The notes beneath the pieces are model-generated. The model worked only from the letters and a program-made list of their open reading frames with translations. It ran no database searches and was not told where the DNA came from. A stretch of DNA of 64,000 bases, from the NCBI GenBank assembly GCA_943789305.1, contig CALSTP010000001.1, positions 844,178 through 908,177 on the forward strand. The letters run 5' to 3'. The DNA comes from an uncultured Flavobacteriaceae bacterium (GTDB taxonomy: Bacteria; Bacteroidota; Bacteroidia; Flavobacteriales; Flavobacteriaceae). This document shows positions 19,014 to 28,367 of this stretch, piece by piece (within the stretch, counting starts at the first letter, position 1; the number at the start of each line of letters is the position of its first letter). The translations under genes were made by a program, and so were the position numbers.

Positions 19014-21281
19014 TTAAGCTTTGTTTTGTTTTTTGATTAAATTCAATGCAGAACCTTCTTTAAACCATTCGATTTGTTGTTCATTGTATGTGTGATTTGC
19101 CTTAATCATATCTTTTGATCCATCTGCATGAATTATTTCAACAGAAATTAGCTTTCCAGCTGAGAAATCTTTTAAATCAATAAAGTTGAAAGTATCGTCT
19201 TCTTGAATTAAATCATAATCAGCTTCATTATCAAAAGTAATCCCTAACATCCCTTGCTTCTTAAGGTTGGTTTCATGAATTCTTGCAAATGATTTTACCA
19301 AAACAACTTTAACCCCAAGATGACGAGGTTCCATAGCTGCATGCTCTCGTGAGGACCCTTCCCCATAGTTGTGATCTCCAACAACTACGGTTTCGATTCC
19401 AGCAGCTTTGTATTCACGTTGTACACTTGGTACTCCAGCAAATTTGCCTGTCAATTGATTTTTTACAAAATTTGTTTTTTCATTAAAAGAATTCACTGCA
19501 CCAATCAAACAATTGTTTGAAATATTATCTAAATGTCCTCGGAAGCGTAACCATGGACCAGCCATAGAGATATGGTCAGTTGTACATTTTCCCTGTGCTT
19601 TGATTAATAGTTTTACCCCTATTAAATTTGAGCCATTCCAAGGTTTGAAAGGTGTTAATATTTGTAAGCGTTCTGAATCATCAGCTACAACAACATTTAC
19701 ATTTGAACCATCCTCTTGCGGTGCCAAATAGCCATTGTCCTCCACATCAAATCCTTTGGGAGGTAATTCTTTTCCAGACGGTGGATCTAATTTAACCTCA
19801 TCACCATCTTGGTTGATTAAGGTATCATTTACTGGATCAAAATCTAATCGACCTGAAATCGCAATTGCTGCAACCATCTCTGGAGAGGCAACAAATGCAT
19901 GCGTGTTTGGGTTTCCATCTGCACGCTTAGAGAAGTTTCTGTTGAAAGAGTGGATGATGGAGTTTTTTTCTTCTTTATCTGCACCTTCACGTGCCCATTG
20001 ACCAATACATGGTCCACAAGCGTTAGTAAAAATCTTAGCATTTAGTTCCTCAAAAGGCACTAGTAAACCATCACGTTCAGCAGTATATCGAACTTGTTCA
20101 GATCCAGGATTGATTCCAAATTCAGCTTTGGTAACTAGTTTTTTGTCAACAGCTTGCCGAGCAATTGAAGCAGCTCGATCTAAGTCTTCATATGAAGAGT
20201 TTGTACAAGACCCGATTAATCCCCATTCAACTTGTAATGGCCAATCGTTTTCTTTCGCTACTTTGCTCATATCACTTACTTGCGTTGCTAAGTCTGGCGT
20301 AAATGGTCCATTGATATGTGGCTTTAAAGTATCTAAGTCAAGCTCGATTACTTCGTCAAAATATTGTTCTGGGTTAGCATATACTTCTGCATCAGCTGTT
20401 AAGTGTTCTCTGACAGCATTGGCAGCATCAGCGACATCATCACGACCTGTAGAACGCAAATAACGTTCCATTGATTCGTCATAACCAAAGGTAGAGGTTG
20501 TCGCTCCAACTTCTGCTCCCATATTACAGATGGTTCCTTTTCCAGTACACGACATGGCTTCAGCACCTTCTCCAAAATATTCTATGATTGCGCCGGTACC
20601 TCCTTTAACAGTTAGGATACCCGCTACTTTTAAAATAACATCTTTTGGCGCAGTCCAACCGTTTAATTTCCCAGTTAGTTTTACCCCAATTAGTTTTGGG
20701 AATTTTAATTCCCATGGCATATCTGCCATAACGTCCACAGCATCTGCACCTCCAACACCAATGGCTAGCATTCCCAGTCCACCTGCATTTACAGTATGGG
20801 AATCTGTTCCTATCATCATTCCTCCTGGGAAAGCATAATTTTCTAAAACTACTTGGTGGATAATTCCAGCACCTGGCTTCCAAAATCCAAGTCCATATTT
20901 ATTAGAAACAGACTCTAAAAAATCAAATACTTCTGAAGAGGTAGAATTTGCCGACTTTAAATCTTTCGAAGCTCCCTCTTTCGCTTGAATCAAGTGATCA
21001 CAGTGAGTAGTTGTAGGAACAGCCACTTTTGCTTTTCCAGCTTGCATAAATTGTAACAAAGCCATTTGGGCAGTCGCATCTTGAAGTGCAATTCTATCTG
21101 GAGCAAAATCTACATAATCTGCCCCTCGAGTATAAGGAAGATCTGATTTTACATCCCATAAGTGTGAATATAATATTTTTTCTGATGCTGTTAAAGGTTT
21201 TCCTGTTAACTGACGCGCATTTGATACGCTTTTATCTAGTCTAGCGTAAACCTGTTTTATCATTTCAATGTCAAATGCCAT
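19014..21281 (-). CDS. acn: Aconitate hydratase (mitochondrial-type)
   Basis: The protein has 755 residues, the length of the mitochondrial-type aconitases found in Bacteroidota. [19 protein letters not shown] is the substrate-binding block; the 4Fe-4S ligands are the Cys in [11 protein letters not shown] (about residue 357) and the two in ACGPCIGQW (about 421 and 424). The swivel domain has [14 protein letters not shown]. The enzyme converts citrate to isocitrate in the TCA cycle. A -7 like box precedes the start (21309-21316). Confidence 0.96.
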   Translation of the reverse strand: MAFDIEMIKQVYARLDKSVSNARQLTGKPLTASEKILYSHLWDVKSDLPYTRGADYVDFAPDRIALQDATAQMALLQFMQAGKAKVAVPTTTHCDHLIQAKEGASKDLKSANSTSSEVFDFLESVSNKYGLGFWKPGAGIIHQVVLENYAFPGGMMIGTDSHTVNAGGLGMLAIGVGGADAVDVMADMPWELKFPKLIGVKLTGKLNGWTAPKDVILKVAGILTVKGGTGAIIEYFGEGAEAMSCTGKGTICNMGAEVGATTSTFGYDESMERYLRSTGRDDVADAANAVREHLTADAEVYANPEQYFDEVIELDLDTLKPHINGPFTPDLATQVSDMSKVAKENDWPLQVEWGLIGSCTNSSYEDLDRAASIARQAVDKKLVTKAEFGINPGSEQVRYTAERDGLLVPFEELNAKIFTNACGPCIGQWAREGADKEEKNSIIHSFNRNFSKRADGNPNTHAFVASPEMVAAIAISGRLDFDPVNDTLINQDGDEVKLDPPSGKELPPKGFDVEDNGYLAPQEDGSNVNVVVADDSERLQILTPFKPWNGSNLIGVKLLIKAQGKCTTDHISMAGPWLRFRGHLDNISNNCLIGAVNSFNEKTNFVKNQLTGKFAGVPSVQREYKAAGIETVVVGDHNYGEGSSREHAAMEPRHLGVKVVLVKSFARIHETNLKKQGMLGITFDNEADYDLIQEDDTFNFIDLKDFSAGKLISVEIIHADGSKDMIKANHTYNEQQIEWFKEGSALNLIKKQNKA

Positions 21282-21308
21282 ATTTTTTTTTAATTGACCG
21301 TAAAACTA

Positions 21309-21316
21309 CAAAATTA
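21309..21316 (-). promoter_or_regulatory. Candidate -7 box (TAATTTTG) of aconitase
   Basis: On the minus strand TAATTTTG matches TAnnTTTG and is 27 bases before the aconitase ATG at 21281. No convincing -33 element is visible. Confidence 0.42.
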
Positions 21317-21663
21317 AGGTCATAGATTTTACTATTAAATAATAGATTTTATCAATAATAGATGAAACTTTTATATATAGTGCCTTTCACTTATTATTTT
21401 GCACTTAGTATTCTCAATAAAGCTCCTAATTCATATGAGTTGATTTACAGAAAAGTATTTTTTTAGGATGACAGTATCAAAAAATTAGATGATATCATAA
21501 CCAATAAAATTTAAATAGATATTATTTATCTTTTCGATTGTTGATTAAATACATCAAATTAAAAGAATAACTATTCGTATTTAGAACAGAATTAGTTTTA
21601 GTATATTTACAGGAGAGAGGGGTATGTTTTTTTAATAAATTCATATTCTTTTTATATTTTATA

Positions 21664-22007
21664 ATGATAAAAAACAAAGGAGCAGCTCTTGATAAAATGT
21701 AATTAGAATGACCTTATACAATTTCAAAACCATTAAAAATTAAAAAAGCAGAACTTGATAATTCGGGTCTAAATGAAGTTGTTTTAAAAATTTGAGATGC
21801 TGGGTTATTTCATTATGATTTATCAGTAATTGATGGTAGTCGACTTCGACAATTACCTCATGCTTTGGAATTGGAAATCATTAATAAATTACTCTTATTG
21901 TCAAACAAGCAGAGCTTTACTTTGCGAACCTGGAGCTTATGCTAATGTAAAAGAAACTCTTTTGGGGGATAAAATAAATCATGAAAGAAATTAAAAAAAT
22001 CAATAGA
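21664..22007 (+). pseudogene. Remains of a zinc-dependent alcohol dehydrogenase
   Basis: Reading from ATG 21664 gives MIKNKGAALDKM, stop, LE, stop, PYTISKPLKIKKAELD, then LNEVVLKI, stop, DAGLFHYDLSVIDGSRLRQLP and ALELEI. This follows the opening of class III-like zinc alcohol dehydrogenases (consensus KMGLPRPY, KIKAAGLCHSDLSVI, ALGHE). The stops fit single changes from Gly/Arg codons to TGA or TAA, and the catalytic Cys of LCHSD has become Phe. After a deletion of about 40 residues a second frame gives RALLCEPGAYANVKETLLGD, the usual GRPALCEPG segment. The rest is gone, and the frame runs into the start of the thioesterase at 21981. The gene is clearly dead. In 21317-21660 I see only AT-rich sequence with no feature. 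Confidence 0.75.
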
Positions 22008-22415
22008 GAGGATTATAAATATTTTCATTCTATAACGACACGGTGGATGGATAACGACATCTATGGACATTTAAATAACGTAGCTTATTATTCTTATTTC
22101 GATACAACGGTAAATCATTATCTCATTGATTGTGCTGGTCTGGATATAAATAAAGCTGATGTTTTAGGCTATGTTGTAAACTCACAATGTGAATACCTTT
22201 TTGCAATTTCTTATCCAGATCAAATTGAAGTAGGCCTTCGTGTTAATAAACTCGGTAATAGTTCTGTAACCTATGGTTTAGCGGTATTTAAAAAAGGAGA
22301 AACTTTGCCTTGTGCATACGGATCATTTGTTCACGTATTTGTAAATAGAATAGAGAACAAATCGGTTTCTATTCCAAAAAAAATTAGAGAGTTTTTAGAA
22401 TTGTTAGTTTTATAA
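21981..22415 (+). CDS. Acyl-CoA thioesterase (4HBT hot-dog family)
   Basis: The protein has 144 residues and the 4-hydroxybenzoyl-CoA thioesterase pattern RWMDNDIYGHLNNVAYYSYFDT near residues 21-42, where the Asp before the glycine-His-Leu-Asn-Asn stretch is the usual catalytic acid. Such enzymes hydrolyse short or medium acyl-CoA in the cytoplasm. The start overlaps the end of the alcohol dehydrogenase remains; it may once have formed an operon with that gene. The GntP permease begins 54 bases downstream in the same direction, so it may be transcribed with the D-amino-acid cluster, although I see no metabolic link. Confidence 0.85.
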   Translation: MKEIKKINREDYKYFHSITTRWMDNDIYGHLNNVAYYSYFDTTVNHYLIDCAGLDINKADVLGYVVNSQCEYLFAISYPDQIEVGLRVNKLGNSSVTYGLAVFKKGETLPCAYGSFVHVFVNRIENKSVSIPKKIREFLELLVL

Positions 22416-22469
22416 AGCCTATTTTGGATTCAGCTAATTTAAATTTAATAAAAAGAACTCACTAGACAT

Positions 22470-23786
22470 ATGCCTTTATTAATTGTCATTCTCGGAATAT
22501 TATTGTTATTCGTTTTAATAGCAAAATTTAAACTAAATGCATTTATAGCATTTATCATTAGCTGCATTTTTGTAGGAGTTTTTCAGGGTATGGAGTTAGA
22601 AACCATTATCAAATCAATTCAAACTGGGATGGGAAATACACTCGGTTTTTTGGTTATGATTTTAGGGTTTGGAGCAATGCTTGGAAAACTTGTTGCCGAT
22701 AGTGGCGCTGCACAAAGAATTACTTCAAGATTAGTTTCAAGTTTTGGAATAAAAAACATACAATGGGCAGTTGTTGTAGCGGGTTTTATTGTTGGTATTC
22801 CCATGTTTTATTCAGTAGGTTTTGTAATCTTAATCCCCTTGGTTTTTACCGTTGCAGCTTCAACAGGATTACCTTTGATTTATGTAGGCTTACCCATGCT
22901 TGCTTCTTTGTCGGTTACCCATGGTTTTTTACCTCCTCATCCAGCACCCACAGCTATTGCAGATATGTTTAGTGCTGATATTGGTAAAACCTTATTGTAC
23001 GGAATTATCATTGCCATTCCTGCAATCATTGTTGCAGGTCCATTATTTTCAAGAACCATTAAAAATATTAATGCCACTCCCTTAAAAGAATTTTATAATC
23101 CAATCGTTCTAAAAGATGAAGAAATGCCTAGTATGGGCATTAGTGTATTTACTGCATTACTTCCTGTCATATTAATTATTCTTTCAACATTATTAACCCT
23201 TTTTATAGCTAAAGACTCTATTTTTAGCGATGCTGTTATTTTTCTGGGTAATCCTGTAGTAGCAATGCTAATTTCTGTTATGGTAGCAATCTATACCCTT
23301 GGTATTTTGCGTGGAAAAAAGATGACAGTCTTGATGAATTCGATATCGAGTTCCGTTTCAAGCATAACAATGGTTTTATTAATTATTGCAGGAGCAGGTG
23401 CTTTAAAAGAAATTTTAATAGATAGTGGGGTTAGCGACTATATAGGAGAATTATTAAAAGGTTCTCACATATCTCCTTTATTTTTAGCTTGGCTAATTGC
23501 AACCATTATTAGGGTATGTGTAGGATCGGCAACTGTTGCGGGTTTAACAGCTGCAGGGATAGTACTCCCACTAGTTTCAAGCTCCGAAGTTAGCCCTGAG
23601 CTGATGGTTTTAGCTATAGGCTCTGGAAGTCTGATGTTATCTCACGTAAATGATGGGGGCTTTTGGATGTTCAAAGAATACTTCAATCTTTCTGTTAAAG
23701 AAACACTTTCGACCTGGACCGTTATGGAAACTACCATTGGAATTATGGGATTAATAGGCGTTTTAATACTAAACATATTTATATAA
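22470..23786 (+). CDS. GntP family permease
   Basis: The product has 438 residues with about 12-14 hydrophobic spans. GFGAMLGKLVADSGAAQRI near residues 66-84 and THGFLPPHPAPTAIA near 150-164 are the signature segments of the GntP (gluconate/H+ symporter) family, and the HVNDGGFWMFKEYF segment near the C-terminus is also typical. The family moves gluconate and other hydroxy acids but also includes the D-serine permease DsdX. Because it is followed directly by RidA, a D-serine dehydratase/D-threonine aldolase-like enzyme and a dipeptidase, I infer a D-hydroxy-amino-acid substrate rather than a sugar acid. No gluconate kinase is nearby. Confidence 0.88.
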   Translation: MPLLIVILGILLLFVLIAKFKLNAFIAFIISCIFVGVFQGMELETIIKSIQTGMGNTLGFLVMILGFGAMLGKLVADSGAAQRITSRLVSSFGIKNIQWAVVVAGFIVGIPMFYSVGFVILIPLVFTVAASTGLPLIYVGLPMLASLSVTHGFLPPHPAPTAIADMFSADIGKTLLYGIIIAIPAIIVAGPLFSRTIKNINATPLKEFYNPIVLKDEEMPSMGISVFTALLPVILIILSTLLTLFIAKDSIFSDAVIFLGNPVVAMLISVMVAIYTLGILRGKKMTVLMNSISSSVSSITMVLLIIAGAGALKEILIDSGVSDYIGELLKGSHISPLFLAWLIATIIRVCVGSATVAGLTAAGIVLPLVSSSEVSPELMVLAIGSGSLMLSHVNDGGFWMFKEYFNLSVKETLSTWTVMETTIGIMGLIGVLILNIFI

Positions 23787-23795
23787 AATTAAGAA

Positions 23796-24260
23796 ATGAA
23801 TAATTTACCCTCACAAAAAGTAAAAGAATTAAACTTAGTGTTTCCCCCAGCTCCCAAACCTGCTGGTGTATATAGACCCGTATTAGTTGTAGATAAATTT
23901 TTATATGTTTCGGGACAGGGCCCAATGCAAAATGACGGAACATTAATGCAAGGACGCTTGGGAGATAATTTAGATTTAGAGGAAGGAAAATTAGCAGCAC
24001 GCCAAGTAGGTTTGACTATGCTATCGAGTATTCAAACACATTTTGGAAGTTTAGATAAAATTAAAAGAGTAGTCAAGGTATTGGGTATGGTTAATTCTTC
24101 ACAAGATTTTGAAAAACAACCTTATGTTATGAATGGATTTAGCGAATTAATGGCAGATGTGTTTGGAAAAGAGCAGGGGATTGGTGTAAGAAGTGCTGTA
24201 GGTATGTTTTTACCAGATGGTATTCCAGTAGAGGTAGAAGCAATGTTTGAGTTACATTAA
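23796..24260 (+). CDS. RidA family protein
   Basis: The product has 154 residues, matching the RidA/YjgF/UK114 fold in the longer subfamily (RidA family 7-like lengths). It shows AGVYRPVLVVDKFLYVSGQGP, then LTMLSSIQTHFGSLDKIKRVVKVLGMV and a C-terminal GIGVRSAVGMFLPDGIPVEVEAMFE. The Arg of VRSAVG aligns with the catalytic Arg of RidA, which hydrolyses 2-aminoacrylate and other enamines/imines released by PLP dehydratases. Its stop is immediately followed by the ATG of a PLP enzyme of the D-serine dehydratase fold, which fits a role in finishing that reaction. Confidence 0.9.
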   Translation: MNNLPSQKVKELNLVFPPAPKPAGVYRPVLVVDKFLYVSGQGPMQNDGTLMQGRLGDNLDLEEGKLAARQVGLTMLSSIQTHFGSLDKIKRVVKVLGMVNSSQDFEKQPYVMNGFSELMADVFGKEQGIGVRSAVGMFLPDGIPVEVEAMFELH

Positions 24261-25379
24261 ATGAGTAAAGGGAGTAATTGGTATGAGGTAGATAATATTG
24301 AAGAGGTAATCTCTCCAGCCCTTTTGGTGTATCCAGATAGAATTGTTGAGAATATTAAAATGATGATTAAAATCTCAGGAGGAGCCAATTCCTTGAGACC
24401 TCATATAAAAACACATAAAATTGCAGAGATTATAGACCTGCAATTAAAATATGGAATTACAAAATTTAAATGTGCAACCCTTGCTGAAGCTGAATTACTT
24501 GCTCAATGTGGAGTTCAAGATATTCTTCTGGCCATGCAACCTGCGGGTATCCATATCAAAAGGTTTTTTGAATTGACAATCAAGTATCCAAATTCAACAA
24601 TAGCAACAATTATAGATGATGAAGAAATAAGGCTGAAGATCAACACCATAGCCTGCAAAAAGCAGTTGCAAATCCCGATTTGGATGGACATCAACAATGG
24701 GATGAATAGAACTGGGATAAAACCCAATAATGAAGCGGTATTGTTGTATCAAAAAATAGAAAAGTCTACAAATTTAGTTGCCAAAGGACTACATGTTTAT
24801 GATGGGCATATTCATGAATCGGATTTTAATTTACGGAAGGAAATTTGTGATAAAGATTTTGATTTGGTTCTAAAACTAAAAAATCAGATAGAACTTCTCG
24901 GAATAAAAATCAAAACCATTGTCGCTGGAGGAACTCCTACTTTTCCTATTCATGTAAAACGAAACAATGTGGAGGTAAGTCCAGGAACATCTTTATTGTG
25001 GGATCAAGGATATGCCGATTTATACAAAGATTTAAAATTTCATAGGGCTGCTGTTTTAGTTGGTAATATCGTAAGTAAACCTGATCCTAATTTGATTTGT
25101 TTAAACCTAGGGCATAAGTCTGTTGCAGCAGAAATGAAATTTCCTAGATTAAAACTTCTCAATTTTAAGAATTACAAACCAGTAAGTCATAGTGAAGAAC
25201 ATTTTGTTGTTGAGTGTGATGAATCTGAAAAATATCCAATCGGTGAAGTTTGTTACTCCATACCTACCCACATTTGCCCAACGGTTACCAGATATAATCA
25301 AGTGTTAACGGTAATTGGGGGAGAAATAATAGGGAGTTGGAAGATAGCAGCAAGGGACCACTCAATTGAGACCTCATGA
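24261..25379 (+). CDS. D-serine dehydratase / D-threonine aldolase-like PLP enzyme
   Basis: The protein has 372 residues and fold-type III (alanine-racemase-like) features: RPHIKTHK at residues 46-53, where K50 is the expected PLP lysine, TCKCATLAEAE-like segment (here FKCATLAEAELL), and GGTPTFP. The C-terminal domain has PTHICPTV with His337 and Cys339 two residues apart, which I recall as the zinc pair of eukaryotic-type D-serine dehydratase; the well-studied D-threonine aldolase has His and Asp. The enzyme would convert D-serine to pyruvate and ammonia through 2-aminoacrylate, or cleave D-threonine to glycine and acetaldehyde. Zero spacing to RidA favours the dehydratase reaction. Exact substrate remains an inference. 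Confidence 0.85.
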   Translation: MSKGSNWYEVDNIEEVISPALLVYPDRIVENIKMMIKISGGANSLRPHIKTHKIAEIIDLQLKYGITKFKCATLAEAELLAQCGVQDILLAMQPAGIHIKRFFELTIKYPNSTIATIIDDEEIRLKINTIACKKQLQIPIWMDINNGMNRTGIKPNNEAVLLYQKIEKSTNLVAKGLHVYDGHIHESDFNLRKEICDKDFDLVLKLKNQIELLGIKIKTIVAGGTPTFPIHVKRNNVEVSPGTSLLWDQGYADLYKDLKFHRAAVLVGNIVSKPDPNLICLNLGHKSVAAEMKFPRLKLLNFKNYKPVSHSEEHFVVECDESEKYPIGEVCYSIPTHICPTVTRYNQVLTVIGGEIIGSWKIAARDHSIETS

Positions 25380-25395
25380 AAATTAAATAGATAAT

Positions 25396-26463
25396 ATGTT
25401 TATACTCGATGCACACCTTGACCTTGCCATGAATGCCATGGAATGGAACAGAGATTTAACTTGGAAGGTTGAGGATATAAGAAAAAGTGAAATCGGAATG
25501 ACCGATAAACCAGACAGAGAAAAAAATACTGTTTCTCTAGATGCTATGCGGAAAGGAAATATAGGCATTTGCGTAGCCACTCAGATTGCTCGTTACGTAA
25601 AAAAAGAAAGTGAATTACCAGGCTGGAGCTCACCACAACAGGCGTGGGCCCAGACTCAAGGACAGCTGGCTTGGTACAAGGCTATGGAGGATTTAGGCGA
25701 AATGGTTAAGATTACAAATATTAAAGAACTAAATGAGCATTTAACCCTTTGGAAAAACGATGACGTTTCTAAAAAACCAATTGGATATATTCTAAGTTTA
25801 GAGGGTGCTGATTCAATTTTGAATATGGATCATCTAGAAAAATCTTACAATCAAGGATTAAGAGCAATTGGTCCAGCTCATTATGGACCAGGAATTTATG
25901 CGCATGGAACTGATTCTGTCGGTGGAATAGGAGTCAAAGGAAAAGCTTTGTTAAAAAAAATAGAAGAGTTAAATTTAATTCTTGATGCTACCCATTTATG
26001 TGATGTAAGTTTCTGGGAAACCATGAAAGTTTATGAGGGCCCTGTTTGGGCGAGTCACAATAACTGTAGAAAATTTGTAAACCATAATCGTCAATTCTCT
26101 GATGAACAAATTAAAGAATTGATCGGAAGAGATGCGGTTATTGGAATAGCATTGGATGCTTGGATGATGGTGCCCAATTGGATTAGAGGAAAATCTACAC
26201 CAAAGAGTATGGGAGTAACTTTAGACCAAATGATTGATAACATCGATCATATCTGTCAATTATCTGGAAATTCATCTCATGTTGGAATTGGAACGGATTT
26301 AGATGGAGCGTTTGGGAAAGAACAATCTCCTCTTGATATAGACACCATAGCCGATCTTCAAAAGATACCATCAATGCTTTCTAAAAAAGGATATTCCAAA
26401 AAAGATATTGAGAATATAATGAGTCAAAATTTTATAAAATTTCTTTGTAGGGTATGGAGATAA
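25396..26463 (+). CDS. M19 family (renal-type) dipeptidase
   Basis: The product has 355 residues. Zinc ligands of peptidase family M19 are visible: LDAHLDLAM near residues 4-12 (HxD), the Glu in ILSLEGADS, His in DATHLCDVSFW, His in WASHNNCR and Asp in GIGTDLDGAFG. There is no signal peptide, so the enzyme is cytoplasmic. M19 enzymes cleave dipeptides and tolerate a D-residue at the C-terminal side, so it could free D-serine or D-alanine from dipeptides imported by the cell. It is the last gene of the four-gene cluster starting with GntP, 16 bases after the PLP enzyme. Confidence 0.9.
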   Translation: MFILDAHLDLAMNAMEWNRDLTWKVEDIRKSEIGMTDKPDREKNTVSLDAMRKGNIGICVATQIARYVKKESELPGWSSPQQAWAQTQGQLAWYKAMEDLGEMVKITNIKELNEHLTLWKNDDVSKKPIGYILSLEGADSILNMDHLEKSYNQGLRAIGPAHYGPGIYAHGTDSVGGIGVKGKALLKKIEELNLILDATHLCDVSFWETMKVYEGPVWASHNNCRKFVNHNRQFSDEQIKELIGRDAVIGIALDAWMMVPNWIRGKSTPKSMGVTLDQMIDNIDHICQLSGNSSHVGIGTDLDGAFGKEQSPLDIDTIADLQKIPSMLSKKGYSKKDIENIMSQNFIKFLCRVWR

Positions 26464-26505
26464 TTTTTGATTTGATCTAAAGTATATTTTTTTCGATCAG
26501 AATTC

Positions 26506-26625
26506 TTAAACTGTTGATGTTTGATTAGTAAACTCTGGTAACCAATTACCAAATGTTTCTTGAAACTCAGTTTCTGGTTCTTCAGTTGAACAGCTCAAAA
26601 GAAACAGAAATGAAAAAATTAGTAA
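26506..26625 (-). pseudogene. Fragment of a lipoprotein gene without start codon
   Basis: On the minus strand the frame reads LLIFSFLFLLSCSTEEPETEF and then QETFGNWLPEFTNQTSTV before a TAA at 26508-26506. This is a typical lipoprotein signal with a lipobox (LLSC) and a short acidic tail, but the codons just upstream are ACC and TAG and there is no ATG, GTG or TTG. It is either the decayed beginning of a lipoprotein gene or a chance pattern. Nothing else is seen in 26464-26680. Confidence 0.35.
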
Positions 26626-26689
26626 GGTCTATTAATAATATTATAGTTGTATATTCAAAAATGCACTAAATCTTTAGCTCAAATAAAAC

Positions 26690-26721
26690 AATCAGCAAAA
26701 AAATATTATTTTTAGCTGATT
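26690..26721. repeat. Inverted repeat with AATCAGC / GCTGATT arms
   Basis: AATCAGC at 26690-26696 and GCTGATT at 26715-26721 are perfect inverted copies, and the A-rich and T-rich bases between them can pair further. The hairpin lies 21 bases before the TTG start of the esterase. It might be a terminator for the dipeptidase cluster, or an operator; the T tract is inside rather than after the arms. Confidence 0.4.
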
Positions 26722-26741
26722 TGAAATCATTATTTTGAAAA

Positions 26742-27644
26742 TTGAAAAAAATAGCTCTCTTCTCATTTTGCTTTATCTTATTTTTTTGCTCAAAAAATAA
26801 CGACCCCAATATATTTACAAAACAAAATTTAGCCCAGCAAACATATAAAGAAACACCATCTGCTAACCCCTCGGGAAGTTATAATTTTTATCATGGTGGA
26901 CAAAATAGATTGTATCACTATTATCAGCCATTATACATGCCTAAGAATGCTCCTCTGCTATTCGTTTTACACGGTTACAATGCAAATGCTGATGATTTCA
27001 TGGATTGGTTTGAAATGAGCGAATTGGCTAATGAACACGGATTTGCATTGGTTTATCCTCAGGGACTAAAAGATAGTTCGAGAAGAACACATTGGAATGC
27101 TGGGCTTACATTAAGCAATGTTGATGACGTAGATTTTCTAAGTGAACTAGCACTTTACCTACAAGAGACTTACCAACTTAATCCTGCCCGAACCTTTACA
27201 AGTGGATATTCAAACGGTGGATTTATGAGTTATGAATTAATAGTGAAGAAACCTGAAATATTCAGAGCAGCAGCAAGTATATCGGGAACCATGAGCTTAA
27301 AAACGTGGAGTGACCGATCTCTTGCACAAGCTGTACCGGTTTTACAGCTTTCTGGAGGGCTCGATCGAGTGGTTCCTCCGAATGGATTAACCAATCTTTA
27401 TGGAGGTTGGGGTGGAGCTCCGAAAATATCTGATATTATGCTGTTTTGGGCAGAATTGAATGCATACGATGTGCAAGAATATATTGAACAGGATCAAACT
27501 AAAATTACGAAATACCTCAATTCAAATAGTAATAACGAGGTTTGGTATTACTTGATTGAAGATTTAGATCATAGTGTTCCTATGGGAAGAAACAACACCC
27601 TCCATACACCTTCTTTAATTTGGGATTTTTTTAGTAAATATTAG
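26742..27644 (+). CDS. Lipoprotein esterase of the PHB depolymerase/LpqC type
   Basis: The protein has 300 residues and starts at a TTG; the opening KKIALFSFCFILFFCSKNN is a lipoprotein signal with lipobox LFFC, which supports this start. LFVLHGYNANADDFMDWF is the oxyanion-hole loop, the nucleophile Ser is in SGYSNGGFMSYE near residue 153, the acid is probably the Asp of GGLDRVVPP, and the His is in EDLDHSVPM. The family contains PHB depolymerase-like and feruloyl-esterase-like alpha/beta hydrolases. The lipid anchor suggests action at the cell surface or periplasm on a polymeric ester. Probably a single-gene unit, followed by an AT-rich hairpin. Confidence 0.82.
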   Translation: MKKIALFSFCFILFFCSKNNDPNIFTKQNLAQQTYKETPSANPSGSYNFYHGGQNRLYHYYQPLYMPKNAPLLFVLHGYNANADDFMDWFEMSELANEHGFALVYPQGLKDSSRRTHWNAGLTLSNVDDVDFLSELALYLQETYQLNPARTFTSGYSNGGFMSYELIVKKPEIFRAAASISGTMSLKTWSDRSLAQAVPVLQLSGGLDRVVPPNGLTNLYGGWGGAPKISDIMLFWAELNAYDVQEYIEQDQTKITKYLNSNSNNEVWYYLIEDLDHSVPMGRNNTLHTPSLIWDFFSKY

Positions 27645-27663
27645 CAGAAAGAACAGCTAATAT
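27638..27663 (+). terminator. Weak hairpin after the esterase
   Basis: ATATTAGC and GCTAATAT can form an 8-base-pair stem around a 10-base loop at the stop codon of the esterase, followed by GTTTATTTAAAGTTTTTT. It is AT-rich, so it is a modest candidate for an intrinsic terminator. Confidence 0.35.
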
Positions 27664-27750
27664 GTTTATTTAAAGTTTTTTAATTTAAATATAGAAATAC
27701 TATGATGAGTTAAAACACCTGGGGGAATATTGATAAAAAATGAAATTTAA

Positions 27751-28275
27751 TTAGAAATTTATGAAGGGGGACAAAGTTTCTTCCATAGAAAAATTAGTAT
27801 GCTCCACAGAGTAAAGAATTTTGTTCTTAAAATCTCGAACAACTATTTTGGTCAATTTAGTTTCGGGAGGATCATTTTTAGAACCATTTGATCTGTAATA
27901 TTCAAGATATAAATACTTTGGATTATGAATATTTTTTAGAAACTCACGATCGTAAATCGCTTTTTTTTCATCAACATCAAAAGGGTTTAAAATTTTTAAT
28001 GGAGAAGCTGAAAGGCGTTCTTGATAAATACCATACCAGCCTTTACTTGAGGAGTTTAAATTTTTTATTGTAACCAAAGCAACATGAGAATAGTTATTAA
28101 AATTAACTGTTATTGGTTTGATAACTTTTGTTGAGGCCTTTAGGCGGGTCTTTTGTTTTTTTAACTTCTTAGATTTGCTTATCTCTACGGGAGCCTGATT
28201 TTGATTTTGCCCAAGAGAAACCTGTGGAACAAAAAGTAAAATAATAACTAAATTTTTTACAAAAGAATTTGACAT
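27751..28275 (-). CDS. Small secreted protein of unknown function
   Basis: The product has 174 residues with a signal peptide (about 1-22, ending SLGQ) and then a lysine-rich, charged stretch before a beta-rich domain (VNFNNYSHVALVTI, LYLEYYRSNG, TKLTKIVVRDFKNKILY). I do not recognise the family. The basic linker suggests it may bind an acidic surface or polymer, which is only inference. It stands alone between the esterase (convergent) and the larger secreted protein at 28368 (same strand, 92 bases upstream). Confidence 0.7.
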   Translation of the reverse strand: MSNSFVKNLVIILLFVPQVSLGQNQNQAPVEISKSKKLKKQKTRLKASTKVIKPITVNFNNYSHVALVTIKNLNSSSKGWYGIYQERLSASPLKILNPFDVDEKKAIYDREFLKNIHNPKYLYLEYYRSNGSKNDPPETKLTKIVVRDFKNKILYSVEHTNFSMEETLSPFINF

Positions 28276-28367
28276 AGTTACAAAGTTGGAAATTATTAAT
28301 GATTTTTTTCGTTAAAACGGTTTTATCTAGATTCCGTATTTTCAGTTTATTTTAATATCGTTTAATA

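Noticed and set aside
21317-21660. Further gene remains upstream of the alcohol dehydrogenase ghost
   Set aside because: The sequence is AT-rich, and no frame gives a stretch resembling a known protein.
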